Positions 46,042 to 56,525 are shown, counted from the first letter of the stretch. The stretch: 64,000 bases of DNA from Providencia rettgeri (GCF_013702265.1 NZ_CP059348.1:2790001-2854000), one strand, 5' to 3'. Made by a program: numbers and translations. Notes: generated by a model from the letters alone, not told the origin.

Positions 46042-49000
46042 TCAGTTCGCTTGAATCACTTTCAAATCAATAATTGACATCGAATTTGGCGGCACTTCAC
46101 CGGGAATACCGTCTGGGCCATAACCACCTTCAGGCTCAATATAAATTTTGACCATTCCGCCTACCCCCACTTTTTCTACGAACGAGTTCATCGGTGGTGG
46201 AAGTTGATCATAAGGTAACACCATTGGATTTTTCTCTGTATGCATAACGGTCACCTTACCATCGGTGAGTTGTTCACGCATAATTAATGTGATTTTCTTA
46301 TCTTTCACATTTGTAATTGGCGTACCTTTTTGTAAAACCTTATAGTAAGTATAGTTATCTAACTTACTGTATTTCTGCTGTTTTATATCCTGCAGGATCT
46401 TTTGATTCCGCTTTTCATTCTCTTTAGCAATAGTCGCATTATCCGTAGATGGGATTTGGATAATGGTCGGCGTCTTACCTGTAGATGTTTTTTTACTCGC
46501 TCTTAATGCTTCATTCTCTTCACGCAACTGAGTCACGCGCTGATTGAGATCCCTAATTTGCGTTTTCAATCCCTCATCCGTTGAAAATGCTTTCAAAGAT
46601 GCCAGCTCATCTTTTGCTTTCTTCAAACTATCTTGAACACTAGCAAGCTCCAGCTTAGATTTGTTATCCGCCGCTGTTTTTTCATCGAGCTGTTTCTTAA
46701 GTTGAAGCAATTCCTGATCTTTTTTCGAGAGATTCTCTGCATTAAATTTTTCAGCATCTAACTTCAACGCATTCAGTTGGTTGTTTGCTTCTAGCAACTT
46801 TTGCTCGATTTCAGCTTGCTGTTTGTTACGATTGGCAATGTCACTTTCAAGCTTAGCAATCAATGCTTCTTTTTCTTTGGCTTGTGACAACAACTGAGAA
46901 TTTTGAGACTCTAGCTGCTGTTTATCAGACAGTTGCGCTTTTAACGAATCTTGAATGCCTTTATTCTCTTGATCTAACTTGGTTAAAGCTTCTTCTCGGC
47001 CTTTGAGTAAGCTAATTTGCTTATTCAATTCCGCCGTTAATTCTTTGACTTGTAGGTCAGTATCTTTGCCTGCAAGCTCAGTCTGTTTTTCTAATTCAGC
47101 ACGCAGTTTTTGCACTTCAGTATTTGCTTGCGCTAACTGTTTTTTCGCATCCGCATAACTTTGTTCATTCGATGCTAGCTGCGCTTGTAGTTGTGCGTAC
47201 TGATTTTGGCTATCTGCCAGTTGCTTAGCTATTTTTTCATGAGCATTTTGCTGAGTCGCCTGTTGTTTCTTCGCTTCTGCTAACTCAACATCCAGTGCAT
47301 TTTTTTGTACTAACTTGGCAGTTTGCTCAACCAATGTCGCTTGAGCTTTGTCGTTCTGCTGCGATTTTTCAGCGAGTTGAGTCAAGAGCTTCTGATTTTG
47401 CTCAGATAAAGCTTTAACTTGTTTGTCGCTAGCTTGAGCCATCAACACTGCTTTATTTTCCAGCTCTTGCTTCACGTTTTGCAAGTCTATATTAGCCTTA
47501 GCTAGCTGCTGCTTAGAGGTGGCTAATTCAGCTTCTACCGCAGATTTTTGTTTTACTTTATCTATCAGTTGCTGATTCTGTTGTTCAAGCTGCTTAACCG
47601 CATCTTGCTGTTGCTTCAGTGCTAATTGGACATCACTTTTTTGCGTTTGAGCCAGCTTAAGCTCATCCTCACGCTGCTTCAATAAGGCTTCTTGCTGTAA
47701 TAAGTTGGCATTCACAGACTTCAACTGCTCATCCGTATTGCCGGATGACTGCAATTGCTGTTTCGCATCAGATTGTAGTTTGGCAATCTCAGTGGTTAAT
47801 TGCTCGATACGCTGATGAGCATCCGTGACTTGCTTGTCTTTGTCGGCCAACTGCAGCTTCATTTGCTCAGCCAGTTGCTGATTCTGTTGTTCAAGCTGCT
47901 TAACCGCATCTTGCTGTTGCTTCAGTGCGGATTGGACATCACTTTTTTGCGATTGAGCCAGCTTTAACTCATCTTCACGCTGCTTCAGTAAGGCTTCTTG
48001 CTGTACTAAGTTGGCACTCACCGATTTCAACTGCTCATCCGTATTGCCGGATGACTGCAATTGCTGCTTCGCATCAGATTGTAGTTTGGCAATCTCGGAG
48101 GTTAATTGCTCAATGCGCTGATGAGCATCCGTGACTTGCTTGTCTTTGTCGGCAAGTTGTTTTTTCGCATTTGTCGCTTCAATCACGCCATCACTCAGCT
48201 GTTTTTCCAACTGTTTGATAGTGTCTAATGACTGGCTATTTTGTTTGGTAAGGTTATCCAGATTAGCTTGCTTTTCAGCAATCACTTTCTGCGATTTGGT
48301 TAATTCATTGTTCAACCCATCGATAACAGCTTTATTATCAACAGATTTTACAACATTTTGTAATTGCTCAATTTGCAACTTACTTGCTGCAATGTCATCA
48401 CTGAGTTTAGCTATCGTCGTTTGCTTTTCAGTAATGATGCGATTTAATTCAGCAATGTCTTTATTGTAGTTAGTCAGCTTAGTGACTAACTGACTATCAG
48501 TTAACAGCCTATTGTACGAAATAAGCTCACCAACGCCTTGAGCAACACCAAAGCGATACAGATTTTTTAATTGCTGCTGCTCAATGAGTTTTGCCAACTG
48601 AGCCAGATTGACTGAGTTATCAGTCCCTGCTTTCTTCGTGAAACTCGAAGAATATAAGCCAAGAGGATCAATAATGACTTGGTATTTGGCAAAATCTTTC
48701 GCCAAATACTTAGGATTCCATTGACTACCTTGTAGCAAATAGGAAGATGCAGGCTGGTAAGATTGAGACTCAGAAGGCAACGAACAGACGTCGATAACAG
48801 GTTTTTCTGTGCCTGCTACTTGAGCTGGTTCTGTTACTTGAACTGGTGTTGTAGGCTCAACAGGCGTTGATACCGATGCTTTTGTACTTTGAGATTGGGA
48901 TGACGTCACCGCATTCGATGATCGCTGAGCCACCTTTTTCTCTTTAGTGTTCTTTGCTTTACCCGTCGTAACTTGACGGCTTTCTTTCGGCACAGGAACT

Positions 49001-49218
49001 GGCGAAAGAGAGGATAAGACATCATAACCTTGGGCTTGTGATTTAACACTCAGTGGTACTTCGACAGGTCGTGGCTTTGGTTTTTGACCTTCATTTTCAG
49101 ATTGAAGGTAAGTATCAAAGTCATCTATGACATTATTAAAACGCTCCGCATAGGAAGCGGTTGAAAAACATGTCGAAAAAAGTGCCAAAGAGACACAAAG
49201 CCTTAGGTTAAGTCTCAT
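46042..49218 (-). CDS. Giant exported coiled-coil protein with FKBP-like ends
   Basis: 1058 residues. Signal peptide 1-24 (ending ASYAER), a Pro/Thr/Val-rich linker to about 140, an FKBP_N-like dimerisation region near 165-260, a coiled coil rich in Gln, Lys, Leu and Ala to about 915, and an FKBP-type domain near 955-1056 (GGMVKIYIEPEGGYGPDG, PPNSMSIIDLKV). Residues 355-456 and 457-558 are near-identical 102-residue repeats. The FKBP pocket residues (FDNS-type Asp/Phe and the Trp before GL) are missing, so isomerase activity is doubtful. It overlaps the lipoprotein gene by four bases. A periplasmic spanning or tethering role is a guess. Confidence 0.8.
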   Translation of the reverse strand: MRLNLRLCVSLALFSTCFSTASYAERFNNVIDDFDTYLQSENEGQKPKPRPVEVPLSVKSQAQGYDVLSSLSPVPVPKESRQVTTGKAKNTKEKKVAQRSSNAVTSSQSQSTKASVSTPVEPTTPVQVTEPAQVAGTEKPVIDVCSLPSESQSYQPASSYLLQGSQWNPKYLAKDFAKYQVIIDPLGLYSSSFTKKAGTDNSVNLAQLAKLIEQQQLKNLYRFGVAQGVGELISYNRLLTDSQLVTKLTNYNKDIAELNRIITEKQTTIAKLSDDIAASKLQIEQLQNVVKSVDNKAVIDGLNNELTKSQKVIAEKQANLDNLTKQNSQSLDTIKQLEKQLSDGVIEATNAKKQLADKDKQVTDAHQRIEQLTSEIAKLQSDAKQQLQSSGNTDEQLKSVSANLVQQEALLKQREDELKLAQSQKSDVQSALKQQQDAVKQLEQQNQQLAEQMKLQLADKDKQVTDAHQRIEQLTTEIAKLQSDAKQQLQSSGNTDEQLKSVNANLLQQEALLKQREDELKLAQTQKSDVQLALKQQQDAVKQLEQQNQQLIDKVKQKSAVEAELATSKQQLAKANIDLQNVKQELENKAVLMAQASDKQVKALSEQNQKLLTQLAEKSQQNDKAQATLVEQTAKLVQKNALDVELAEAKKQQATQQNAHEKIAKQLADSQNQYAQLQAQLASNEQSYADAKKQLAQANTEVQKLRAELEKQTELAGKDTDLQVKELTAELNKQISLLKGREEALTKLDQENKGIQDSLKAQLSDKQQLESQNSQLLSQAKEKEALIAKLESDIANRNKQQAEIEQKLLEANNQLNALKLDAEKFNAENLSKKDQELLQLKKQLDEKTAADNKSKLELASVQDSLKKAKDELASLKAFSTDEGLKTQIRDLNQRVTQLREENEALRASKKTSTGKTPTIIQIPSTDNATIAKENEKRNQKILQDIKQQKYSKLDNYTYYKVLQKGTPITNVKDKKITLIMREQLTDGKVTVMHTEKNPMVLPYDQLPPPMNSFVEKVGVGGMVKIYIEPEGGYGPDGIPGEVPPNSMSIIDLKVIQAN
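47545..48156 (-). repeat. Two tandem 306-base direct repeats inside the coiled-coil gene
   Basis: Copy 1 is 47851-48156, copy 2 is 47545-47850; each encodes 102 residues starting LADKDKQVTDAHQRIEQLT. Protein copies differ at only a few positions in the first 90, so the duplication is recent or kept uniform by recombination. Confidence 0.92.
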
Positions 49219-49715
49219 AATCCATTAATTTTCTGCAAAGTTGATTCCGTTGATAGCACTGCGTTGTAACGCACCTTAGCACAAAGAACTTTTGTTTTAG
49301 ATTCTATAGCCATTTGCAATAGCTCAATGGTATCTGGGCTAGCAGTTGCTTCGATTTGTTTGTACAGCTGATTAATTTCACTCACTTCTTTAAATGATCC
49401 TACCAGGCGATTATAACTTTCTGGTGATAGCGTTTTCAGTGAACTGAGTTCTTTAATACAAGTATTTAGCGGCGCAACACCTTGCTGCTCAACAGCATTT
49501 GGTGAACGATCTAAAGCATTATTTAAAACATTCTGAGATTCAGGATAAGAATCATCAGCCTTACTATTTTGCTGTGAATTATTCGTTGCTGCTGTGGTGG
49601 CTTGAGAATCAGCTAATGCCGTCTTTTGCGCATTTGGACCAGTGACACAGCCAGAAAGTAAAACCGTGCTTACCGCAAGCAAAGACGCGACATAAAATTT
49701 ATTTTTTAAAAACAT
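49215..49715 (-). CDS. Lipoprotein coupled to the coiled-coil protein
   Basis: 166 residues with a lipobox LLSGC (Cys near residue 23), a low-complexity Ala/Thr/Asn/Gln/Ser linker and a helical C-terminal part with two cysteines (PLNTCIKELSS and KVLCAKVRYN) that could form a disulfide. No known family was recognised. Its stop overlaps the start of the 1058-residue gene by four bases, so both are made together and probably work as a pair in the envelope. Confidence 0.75.
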   Translation of the reverse strand: MFLKNKFYVASLLAVSTVLLSGCVTGPNAQKTALADSQATTAATNNSQQNSKADDSYPESQNVLNNALDRSPNAVEQQGVAPLNTCIKELSSLKTLSPESYNRLVGSFKEVSEINQLYKQIEATASPDTIELLQMAIESKTKVLCAKVRYNAVLSTESTLQKINGL

Positions 49716-50370
49716 ATATTTACCTTACCAGTACTTTTCTTCGCTATTATTATGATGTCCTAGAAACCTAGTGTAAGCTAAAAACTCGCTATTTTCTATA
49801 TAGCCGAATAGAGAAATAGAGACTTCTCATAAATCTTATGCATTTTTATTTTGTGCCAATTTAGTTTTACAACCACGGAATTGTTATTTCAGTACATTAA
49901 TACTCATATGTCTTTAAATAAGATATCGCATACTTGTGTTTATTGGTGGCTCTTGCACATTAATTAACATCAAAAACACATTTTATTAGTAATAAATCAA
50001 AATAAACTCTGCTTAATCATCCTATCTTTCAGGTTTTTATAAACTTAGTCTAATTAATCAACTTAGAATCATGGTATTACAAACAGGTACATTTACTCAC
50101 TCAAAAATTGAAAATACTCACATTTTGGAATATCCCAATGAAATGATAAAGGCTACTCCGATGATAAAGATAGGTATTGAGTAAAATAAAATTCTACACT
50201 TATTAAAGTAGTCAATGAATAGCAGTTATCTTAAAAAGATATTGAGCTTAAATTAACGCATAACGTGATGTAACGCAGATTTTTATTTTTATACTGGAAA
50301 GGTACAACAAATTAATTATGGGTTTGAATGAGGGAATTAAATAAAAATATCATGATTAATTGCTAATATT
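49716..50370. other. AT-rich gene-free stretch before the lipoprotein gene
   Basis: About 650 bases of AT-rich sequence between the lipoprotein start and the lysS end; it must contain the lipoprotein promoter. No operator or RNA was recognised. Confidence 0.4.
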
Positions 50371-50395
50371 CATGCCCAGTTATTAACTGGGCATG
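50371..50395 (-). terminator. Hairpin behind lysS
   Basis: CATGCCCAGTT, 3-base loop, AACTGGGCATG is a perfect 11-base stem, 12 bases after the lysS stop. Only a few T residues follow on the minus strand. Confidence 0.6.
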
Positions 50396-50406
50396 AAAAG
50401 CAAAGA

Positions 50407-51924
50407 TTAAGCTTTGCTAGGACGTAATGCAGGGAATAGAATTACATCACGAATAGTATGGCTATTGGTAAATAGCATGACCATGCGGTCAATACCAATG
50501 CCTAAACCTGCTGTTGGTGGTAAACCGTGTTCTAATGCGGTCACGTAATCTTCGTCGTAGAACATCGCTTCGTCGTCACCTTCGTCTTTCTGACGAACTT
50601 GCTCAGCAAAACGTTCTGCTTGGTCTTCTGCGTCATTTAACTCAGAGAAACCGTTACCGATTTCACGACCACCGATGAAGAATTCGAAGCGGTCTGTAAT
50701 GAATGGGTTGTCATCATTACGGCGTGCTAAAGGAGAAACTTCAGCTGGATATTCAGTGATAAAGGTCGGCTGAATTAAGTGGCTTTCAGCAACTTCTTCA
50801 AAGATTTCGCACTGAACACGACCTAAGCCCCAGCTCTTCTCAATCTTGATACCGATGGACTGAGCAATCGCAACCGCTTTATCCATATCATCCAGATCAG
50901 CAACGTTAGTTTCTGGACGGTATTTGCAGATAGCTTCTTTCATGGTCATTTTGGTAAATGGCTTACCAAAATCGAACTCTTGCTCACCGTATTTAACAAC
51001 GGTATTGCCTAATACTTTCTGCGTTAAGATACGGAACAAGTCTTCAGTCAGCACAATCAGGTCACGGTAATCGGCATACGCCATATACAGTTCCATCATC
51101 GTGAATTCTGGGTTATGGCGTGGAGATAAACCTTCGTTACGGAAGTTACGGTTGATTTCGAATACACGCTCAAAACCACCTACAACTAAGCGCTTCAGAT
51201 ACAGTTCTGGCGCAATACGCAGATACATATCGATATCTAATGCATTATGATGCGTAACAAATGGACGCGCAGAAGCACCACCAGGAATAACTTGCATCAT
51301 TGGGGTTTCTACTTCCATGAATCCATGCTCAACCATGAAGTTACGAACTTCAGCTAAGATCTTAGAACGGATGATGAAAGTGTTACGAGACTCGTCGTTA
51401 GCAATCAGGTCAAGGTAACGTTGACGATAACGTGTCTCTTGGTCTGATAAACCGTGGAATTTGTCTGGTAATGGACGCAGAGCTTTAGTCAACAAACGAA
51501 CTTCATGACAGTGAACGGTCAATTCGCCTGTTTTAGTTTTAAATAAACGACCTTTAGCGCCTAAAATGTCACCTAAGTCCCATTTTTTAAACTGCTCGTT
51601 GTAGATGCCTTCTGGCAGATCATCACGTGAAACGTAAATCTGAATACGGCCACCAACATCTTGCAATGTTGCAAATGACGCTTTACCCATGATACGACGA
51701 GTCATCATACGACCCGCGATAGTCACTTCAATGTTCAGGTCTTCCAGCTCTTCAGCTGATTTTTCACCAAATTCAGCGTGAAGCTTATCGGAGACATTTT
51801 CACGACGAAAATCATTTGGGAATGGAATACCCTGTTCGCGCAACGCAACCAGTTTTTCTTTACGGGCTTTGAGTTCGTTATTTAAATCGGGAGCTTGTTC
51901 TGCACCCTGTTGCTCTTGAGACAT
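50407..51924 (-). CDS. lysS: Lysyl-tRNA synthetase
   Basis: Class II synthetase that charges tRNA-Lys; 505 residues as in E. coli. Anticodon-binding OB fold at the N-terminus ([24 protein letters not shown]), then class II motifs: [43 protein letters not shown], and [14 protein letters not shown]. It lies 7 bases behind prfB, the usual enterobacterial prfB-lysS operon. Confidence 0.98.
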   Translation of the reverse strand: MSQEQQGAEQAPDLNNELKARKEKLVALREQGIPFPNDFRRENVSDKLHAEFGEKSAEELEDLNIEVTIAGRMMTRRIMGKASFATLQDVGGRIQIYVSRDDLPEGIYNEQFKKWDLGDILGAKGRLFKTKTGELTVHCHEVRLLTKALRPLPDKFHGLSDQETRYRQRYLDLIANDESRNTFIIRSKILAEVRNFMVEHGFMEVETPMMQVIPGGASARPFVTHHNALDIDMYLRIAPELYLKRLVVGGFERVFEINRNFRNEGLSPRHNPEFTMMELYMAYADYRDLIVLTEDLFRILTQKVLGNTVVKYGEQEFDFGKPFTKMTMKEAICKYRPETNVADLDDMDKAVAIAQSIGIKIEKSWGLGRVQCEIFEEVAESHLIQPTFITEYPAEVSPLARRNDDNPFITDRFEFFIGGREIGNGFSELNDAEDQAERFAEQVRQKDEGDDEAMFYDEDYVTALEHGLPPTAGLGIGIDRMVMLFTNSHTIRDVILFPALRPSKA

Positions 51925-51931
51925 TTTTTCC

Positions 51932-53033
51932 TCACAGGCCAGCTTTTAAACTAGCTTCAATGAATTTATCCAAATCACCATCCAGCACGGCTTGCGTGTT
52001 ACGCGTTTCCACACCAGTACGTAAGTCTTTAATACGTGCATCATCAAGGACGTAAGAACGAATTTGGCTTCCCCAGCCAATGTCCGATTTATTCTCTTCC
52101 ATCGCTTGCTTATCTGCGTTCTTCTTCTGCATTTCCAGTTCGTATAATTTCGCTTTTAACTGGCGCATGGCTTGATCTTTGTTTTTATGCTGTGAACGGT
52201 CGTTCTGGCACTGAGTCACAATGTTGGTCGGTATATGGGTGATACGTACCGCAGACTCAGTTTTGTTAACGTGCTGACCACCGGCACCCGAGGCACGGTA
52301 TACGTCGATACGTAAATCAGCAGGGTTAATTTCGATATCAATATCATCATCAACTTCAGGATAGATAAACGCTGAACTAAATGAGGTATGACGACGACCG
52401 CCGGAGTCAAATGGGCTTTTACGCACTAAACGGTGAACACCCGTTTCAGTTCTTAACCAGCCATAGGCATAATCACCGATGATTTTAATTGTTGCAGATT
52501 TTAACCCCGCCACATCACCATCTGACTCTTCGATAATTTCTGTTTTGAAGCCTTTTGACTCAGCCCAACGCAGATACATACGCATGAGCATACTCGCCCA
52601 ATCTTGCGCTTCTGTACCGCCAGAACCTGCTTGTAAGTCGATGTAGCAATCAGCACTGTCATATTCACCGGAGAACATACGGCGGAATTCAAGTTGTTCT
52701 AACTTGCCTTGCAGTACTTCTAACTCAGCGCCCGCTTCGTTGAACGTTTCTTCGTCATCAGCTTCTACCGCTAATTCCAATAAACCTTCTACATCTTCAA
52801 TACCTTGGGTCAGTTGGTCAATTGTCTCAACAATCGCCTCAAGGGAAGAGCGTTCTTTGCCAAGTGCTTGAGCGCGTTCTGGTTCATTCCAGACATCCGG
52901 CTGCTCAAGTTCTGCATTCACTTCTTCTAAGCGTTCTTTCTTGGCATCATAGTCAAAGATACCCCCTCAGAACCGTTGTCCGTTCAGACAGGTCCTGAAT
53001 TTTGCTTTTTACTGGGTTTATTTCAAACGTCAT
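51932..53033 (-). CDS. prfB: Peptide chain release factor 2, with programmed +1 frameshift
   Basis: Terminates translation at UGA and UAA. The first 26 codons ([17 protein letters not shown]) run from ATG 53033 to an in-frame TGA at 52953-52955; a +1 shift at CTT-TGA continues as [38 protein letters not shown] carries the internal Shine-Dalgarno and slippery CTT of the known autoregulatory site. The SPF anticodon-like motif (KSPFDSGG) and GGQ (SGAGGQHVN) are intact. recJ is upstream and lysS downstream. Confidence 0.98.
52953..52967 (-). promoter_or_regulatory. prfB recoding site
   Basis: AGG-GGG-TAT-CTT-TGA on the minus strand: internal Shine-Dalgarno, slippery Leu codon and UGA stop. RF2 level controls its own frameshifting. 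Confidence 0.97.
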
Positions 53034-53160
53034 TTTCACTATCTTATAGTTGATCAATAAAGATAAATATTTTCATTCACGAACCGTTTAGTATAACGGA
53101 ATTCCTGTCAGGTTTATAGGGCATCAATCCTCTATTTCTGAACGAACTTTTACCGTGGTT

Positions 53161-54894
53161 TTAATCTGGCCAAATATGTTCAATCATCAATTGCACATTT
53201 TTATTACCACGGAACTCGTTCACATCTAACTTAAACGCAATTTTTGCTTTTTTGACGCTATTATCTGGCCATCTGCGAACATCAATATTGAACATAATGC
53301 CATCCAACATCGGCCCGCCATTGACGGGTTCTAACATCAATTTTAAATGTTTCTCGCCCACCAGTTTTTGTTGCAATAACTGGAAATGCCCATCAAATAC
53401 TGGTTCAGGAAAAGACTGCCCCCACGGACCGCTTTCGCGAAGTAATTCAGCCGTCTCTAATGACAGTTGATTACGCAATAATTCACCGTCACTCCAAATA
53501 ACGCCCGATAATTGCTCAGGTTGAATAAGTTCTCCCATCAGCATTTCAAAATGGTATTTGAATGCGTCAAATTTGCTCTCTTCGAGCGACAGACCCGCAG
53601 CCATGGCGTGCCCACCAAACTTTTGCATTAAACCCGGTTGCAACGTATTTAATCGCTCTAATGCATCGCGCATATGCACGCCTTGCACAGAACGACCTGA
53701 ACCTTTTAATAATCCATCTCCGGCTGGTGCGAACGCAATAACGGGACGGTGAAACTGCTCTTTAATTCGTGAAGCCAAGATCCCAACCACCCCTTGATGC
53801 CATTCGGGATGATATAACGCTAAACCATTCGGTAACTGATTTTCGCTGTATTCTATTTTGTTAAATAACACCAATGCTTCTTGCTGCATACCCGCTTCAA
53901 TTTCACGGCGGGTCTGATTTAAACCATCTAACTCATTGGCTAGCTGGCGTGCATGCGCCATATCATCCGTCAGTAGTAATTCAATACTGACAGACATATC
54001 ATCCAGCCGACCTGCCGCGTTAAGCCTAGGCCCCAGTGCAAAGCCAAAATCATTCGCGACCAGACGAGAGGAATCTCGTTTGGACACCTCAATTAACGCT
54101 TTGATCCCAGCGCAGCAGCGCCCTGCTCTCACTCTGTTCAACCCTTGGTGCACCAAAATGCGGTTGTTCGTATCTAATGGCACCACGTCTGCTACGGTAC
54201 CCAGCGCAACTAAATCAAGGTATTCCGCTAAATTAGGCTCGCTGATCCCTTGTTTTTCAAACCACTGCTGCTGGCGTAAATGGGCTCTTAACGCTGACAT
54301 TAAATAAAACGTCACCCCAACACCAGCCAGTGATTTCGAGGCAAATTGGCAATCATTAAGATTCGGGTTGATGATAGCATCCGCCGTCGGTAGCGTTTCT
54401 CCCGGTAAATGGTGGTCGGTAATAATCACCTTCATCCCATACTCGTGAGCAGTGACCACGCCATCATGAGAAGAAATACCGTTATCTACCGTAATAATCA
54501 GGTCAGTTCCCTGCTTATAGGCTTCATCCACCACTAATGGCGTTAAACCATAGCCGTTTTCAAAACGGTTCGGGACGATATAGTTTAAATTCCTATACCC
54601 CATCGCTTTAAGCGCACGTATAGCTAATGCGGTGCTCGTTGCACCATCAGCATCAAAATCCCCAACGATAGTGATTTTTTGGTGTTCCACCAGCGCCAAA
54701 TAGAGCAGCGTTAGTGCATTTTCAACCCCTGATAGCGAACGATAATCAAGCAAATTAGATGCTTTACGCTCCAATTGAGCGAGAGAGGTTATCCCTCTGG
54801 AGGCATAAATGCGCTGTAAAAGTTCAGGAACATTAGGTAATGCTGCAGCATCGCCCGTTAATTCTCTTTGACGTAAAAAAGTTTCGACATTCAC
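53161..54894 (-). CDS. recJ: Single-strand DNA exonuclease RecJ
   Basis: 5'-3' ssDNA exonuclease of recombination and mismatch repair; 577 residues. DHH-family motifs: VGDFDADGATSTALAI, VTVDNGISSHDG, ITDHHLPGE, and in the DHHA1 half GSGRSVQGVHMRDAL and GGHAMAAGLSLEE. It sits between dsbC and prfB as in E. coli. Confidence 0.97.
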   Translation of the reverse strand: MNVETFLRQRELTGDAAALPNVPELLQRIYASRGITSLAQLERKASNLLDYRSLSGVENALTLLYLALVEHQKITIVGDFDADGATSTALAIRALKAMGYRNLNYIVPNRFENGYGLTPLVVDEAYKQGTDLIITVDNGISSHDGVVTAHEYGMKVIITDHHLPGETLPTADAIINPNLNDCQFASKSLAGVGVTFYLMSALRAHLRQQQWFEKQGISEPNLAEYLDLVALGTVADVVPLDTNNRILVHQGLNRVRAGRCCAGIKALIEVSKRDSSRLVANDFGFALGPRLNAAGRLDDMSVSIELLLTDDMAHARQLANELDGLNQTRREIEAGMQQEALVLFNKIEYSENQLPNGLALYHPEWHQGVVGILASRIKEQFHRPVIAFAPAGDGLLKGSGRSVQGVHMRDALERLNTLQPGLMQKFGGHAMAAGLSLEESKFDAFKYHFEMLMGELIQPEQLSGVIWSDGELLRNQLSLETAELLRESGPWGQSFPEPVFDGHFQLLQQKLVGEKHLKLMLEPVNGGPMLDGIMFNIDVRRWPDNSVKKAKIAFKLDVNEFRGNKNVQLMIEHIWPD

Positions 54895-54902
54895 AATGAT
54901 GA

Positions 54903-55604
54903 TTATTTCTGTTCAAGTATTTGGAGTAATTCGTCAGGTTTTAAAAAGCCAGGGAGTACTTGTCCGCTTGGTAGAACAATGGCCGGTGTTCCCGTAACTT
55001 TAAATAATTGACCTAATTTCAAATGATTACCTAAATCGATTTTACAGTCATCAATCATGGCAACTTCGTCACCTTTGAACGCTTTAGTCAACGCATCTTT
55101 TGGTAACGCATTACACCAGATGGATGCCATCTGTTTTGCCGTGTCGCTCTTCATCCCTTGACGCGGGAAGGCTAAGTAGCGCACAGTCACCCCTTTACTG
55201 TTTAGCTCACCCACTGTTTCGTGCAATTTCTTACAGTAACCACAGCTAATATCAGTAAAGACAGTTACCGCATATTTTTCATTGGGTGCTTTGAAGATGA
55301 TCATCTCGTTTTTCAACGCTTCCATCTTCTTCAACAAAGGCTGGTTACTGATGTTCACCGGAACTTTTCCGCTGAGGTCATAAATTGGACCTTGTAACAG
55401 GTATTTACCGTCATCAGTCACATAAATTACGCCGTTATCCGTTTCCACCGTATTTAATCCCACAATTGGGGAAGGCTTAATGGATTCCACTTGCATATTA
55501 TAATGTGCCAGTTTTTCGATAATCAGTTTTTCTTCCGTTGCGCCATAAACCGATGCCGTTAATGACGCGATGCAGGCGGCTAAAACAAGTAGTTTGCGTT
55601 TCAT
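54903..55604 (-). CDS. dsbC: Thiol:disulfide isomerase DsbC
   Basis: Periplasmic isomerase that corrects wrong disulfides, kept reduced by DsbD. About 233 residues with signal peptide 1-21 (ending SVYGATEE), an N-terminal dimerisation domain, and a thioredoxin fold with the CGYC active site in DISCGYCKKLHE. ATG 55604 was chosen because AAGGAT lies just ahead; ATG 55619 would add five residues. It follows xerD and precedes recJ. Confidence 0.95.
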   Translation of the reverse strand: MKRKLLVLAACIASLTASVYGATEEKLIIEKLAHYNMQVESIKPSPIVGLNTVETDNGVIYVTDDGKYLLQGPIYDLSGKVPVNISNQPLLKKMEALKNEMIIFKAPNEKYAVTVFTDISCGYCKKLHETVGELNSKGVTVRYLAFPRQGMKSDTAKQMASIWCNALPKDALTKAFKGDEVAMIDDCKIDLGNHLKLGQLFKVTGTPAIVLPSGQVLPGFLKPDELLQILEQK

Positions 55605-55622
55605 ATTTATCCTTTTCACCCA

Positions 55623-56525
55623 TCACCCTCTTGGATGATGCTGCTCATGTAAAGCACGTAGCCGCTCAGTAGCGACATGTGTGTAAATTTGGGTTGTGGA
55701 TAGGTCACTGTGACCTAACAACATTTGTACAACGCGCAAGTCCGCGCCGTGATTCAATAAATGGGTTGCAAATGCATGCCTTAATACGTGAGGAGATAAC
55801 GCATCCCCATCAATATTCGCAAGAACGGCATAATATTTTATTCGGTGCCAAAATGTCTGGCGGGTCATCTTTGTACCACGTTTGCTTGGAAATAAAACAT
55901 CGCTAGTTTTCCCATTCAGTAAATCTGGGCGCCCCTGCGCGATATATTTTTCTAACCAGTAAATCGCCTCTTCTCCCAGAGGGATCAAACGCTCTTTATC
56001 ACCTTTACCAACGACCCGAACGACGCCTTGACGCAAACTGATATCCGAAAATGTTAGCCCTGTCAGCTCAGAGACTCGTAAGCCACAAGCATACAGTACT
56101 TCCAACATAGCTTTGTCTCGTAACTCAAGCGAGTCTTCAGTCGCAGGTGCATTCAACAAATCTTCAACTTGTTGTTCACTGAGATCTTTGGGTAATCGCT
56201 GCGGAATTTTTGGTGCTGCGATTACCGCAGAAGGATCATCCGCTCTTATCTTTTCGCGGTAAAAATATTGAAATAACCGGCGAATCGAACTTAATAAACG
56301 CGCAGAACTTGCGGCTTTGTATCCGCTATCAATGCGTTCTGCGAGAAAAGATTGCAAATCAATCGACTGAACACTTTCCAAATGCAATTGCTGTGCATCC
56401 AGCCATCTATCTAACGATTGCAGATCATTACGATAAGATGCCAAGGTGTTTTCAGCAAGATCTTGCTCCAACCAAATTGTATCAAGAAACTGTTCAATTA
56501 AAGGATTTAGTTGTTTACGTTCCAC
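55623..56525 (-). CDS. xerD: Site-specific tyrosine recombinase XerD
   Basis: With XerC resolves chromosome dimers at dif. 300 residues. Catalytic residues: Arg in YACGLRVSEL, Lys in GKGDKERLIP, HVLRHAFATHLL (His, Arg), LLGHSDLST (His) and the nucleophile Tyr in TQIYTHV. N-terminal SAM-like DNA-binding domain. First gene of the xerD-dsbC-recJ block. Confidence 0.97.
   Translation of the reverse strand: MERKQLNPLIEQFLDTIWLEQDLAENTLASYRNDLQSLDRWLDAQQLHLESVQSIDLQSFLAERIDSGYKAASSARLLSSIRRLFQYFYREKIRADDPSAVIAAPKIPQRLPKDLSEQQVEDLLNAPATEDSLELRDKAMLEVLYACGLRVSELTGLTFSDISLRQGVVRVVGKGDKERLIPLGEEAIYWLEKYIAQGRPDLLNGKTSDVLFPSKRGTKMTRQTFWHRIKYYAVLANIDGDALSPHVLRHAFATHLLNHGADLRVVQMLLGHSDLSTTQIYTHVATERLRALHEQHHPRG

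Noticed and set aside
47545-48156. CRISPR-like array
   Set aside because: The repeats are long, coding, in frame and tandem without spacers.
47925-48469. Open frames antisense to the coiled-coil gene
   Set aside because: Arise from the Gln/Lys-rich repeat read backwards; no start signals.
50217-50245. Second NsrR-like palindrome (TTATCTTAAAAAGATATT)
   Set aside because: The half-site spacing is wrong for NsrR and no NO-related gene follows.
52921-52955. Broken prfB gene (frameshift mutation)
   Set aside because: The TGA and CTT context is the conserved programmed frameshift of RF2, not damage.
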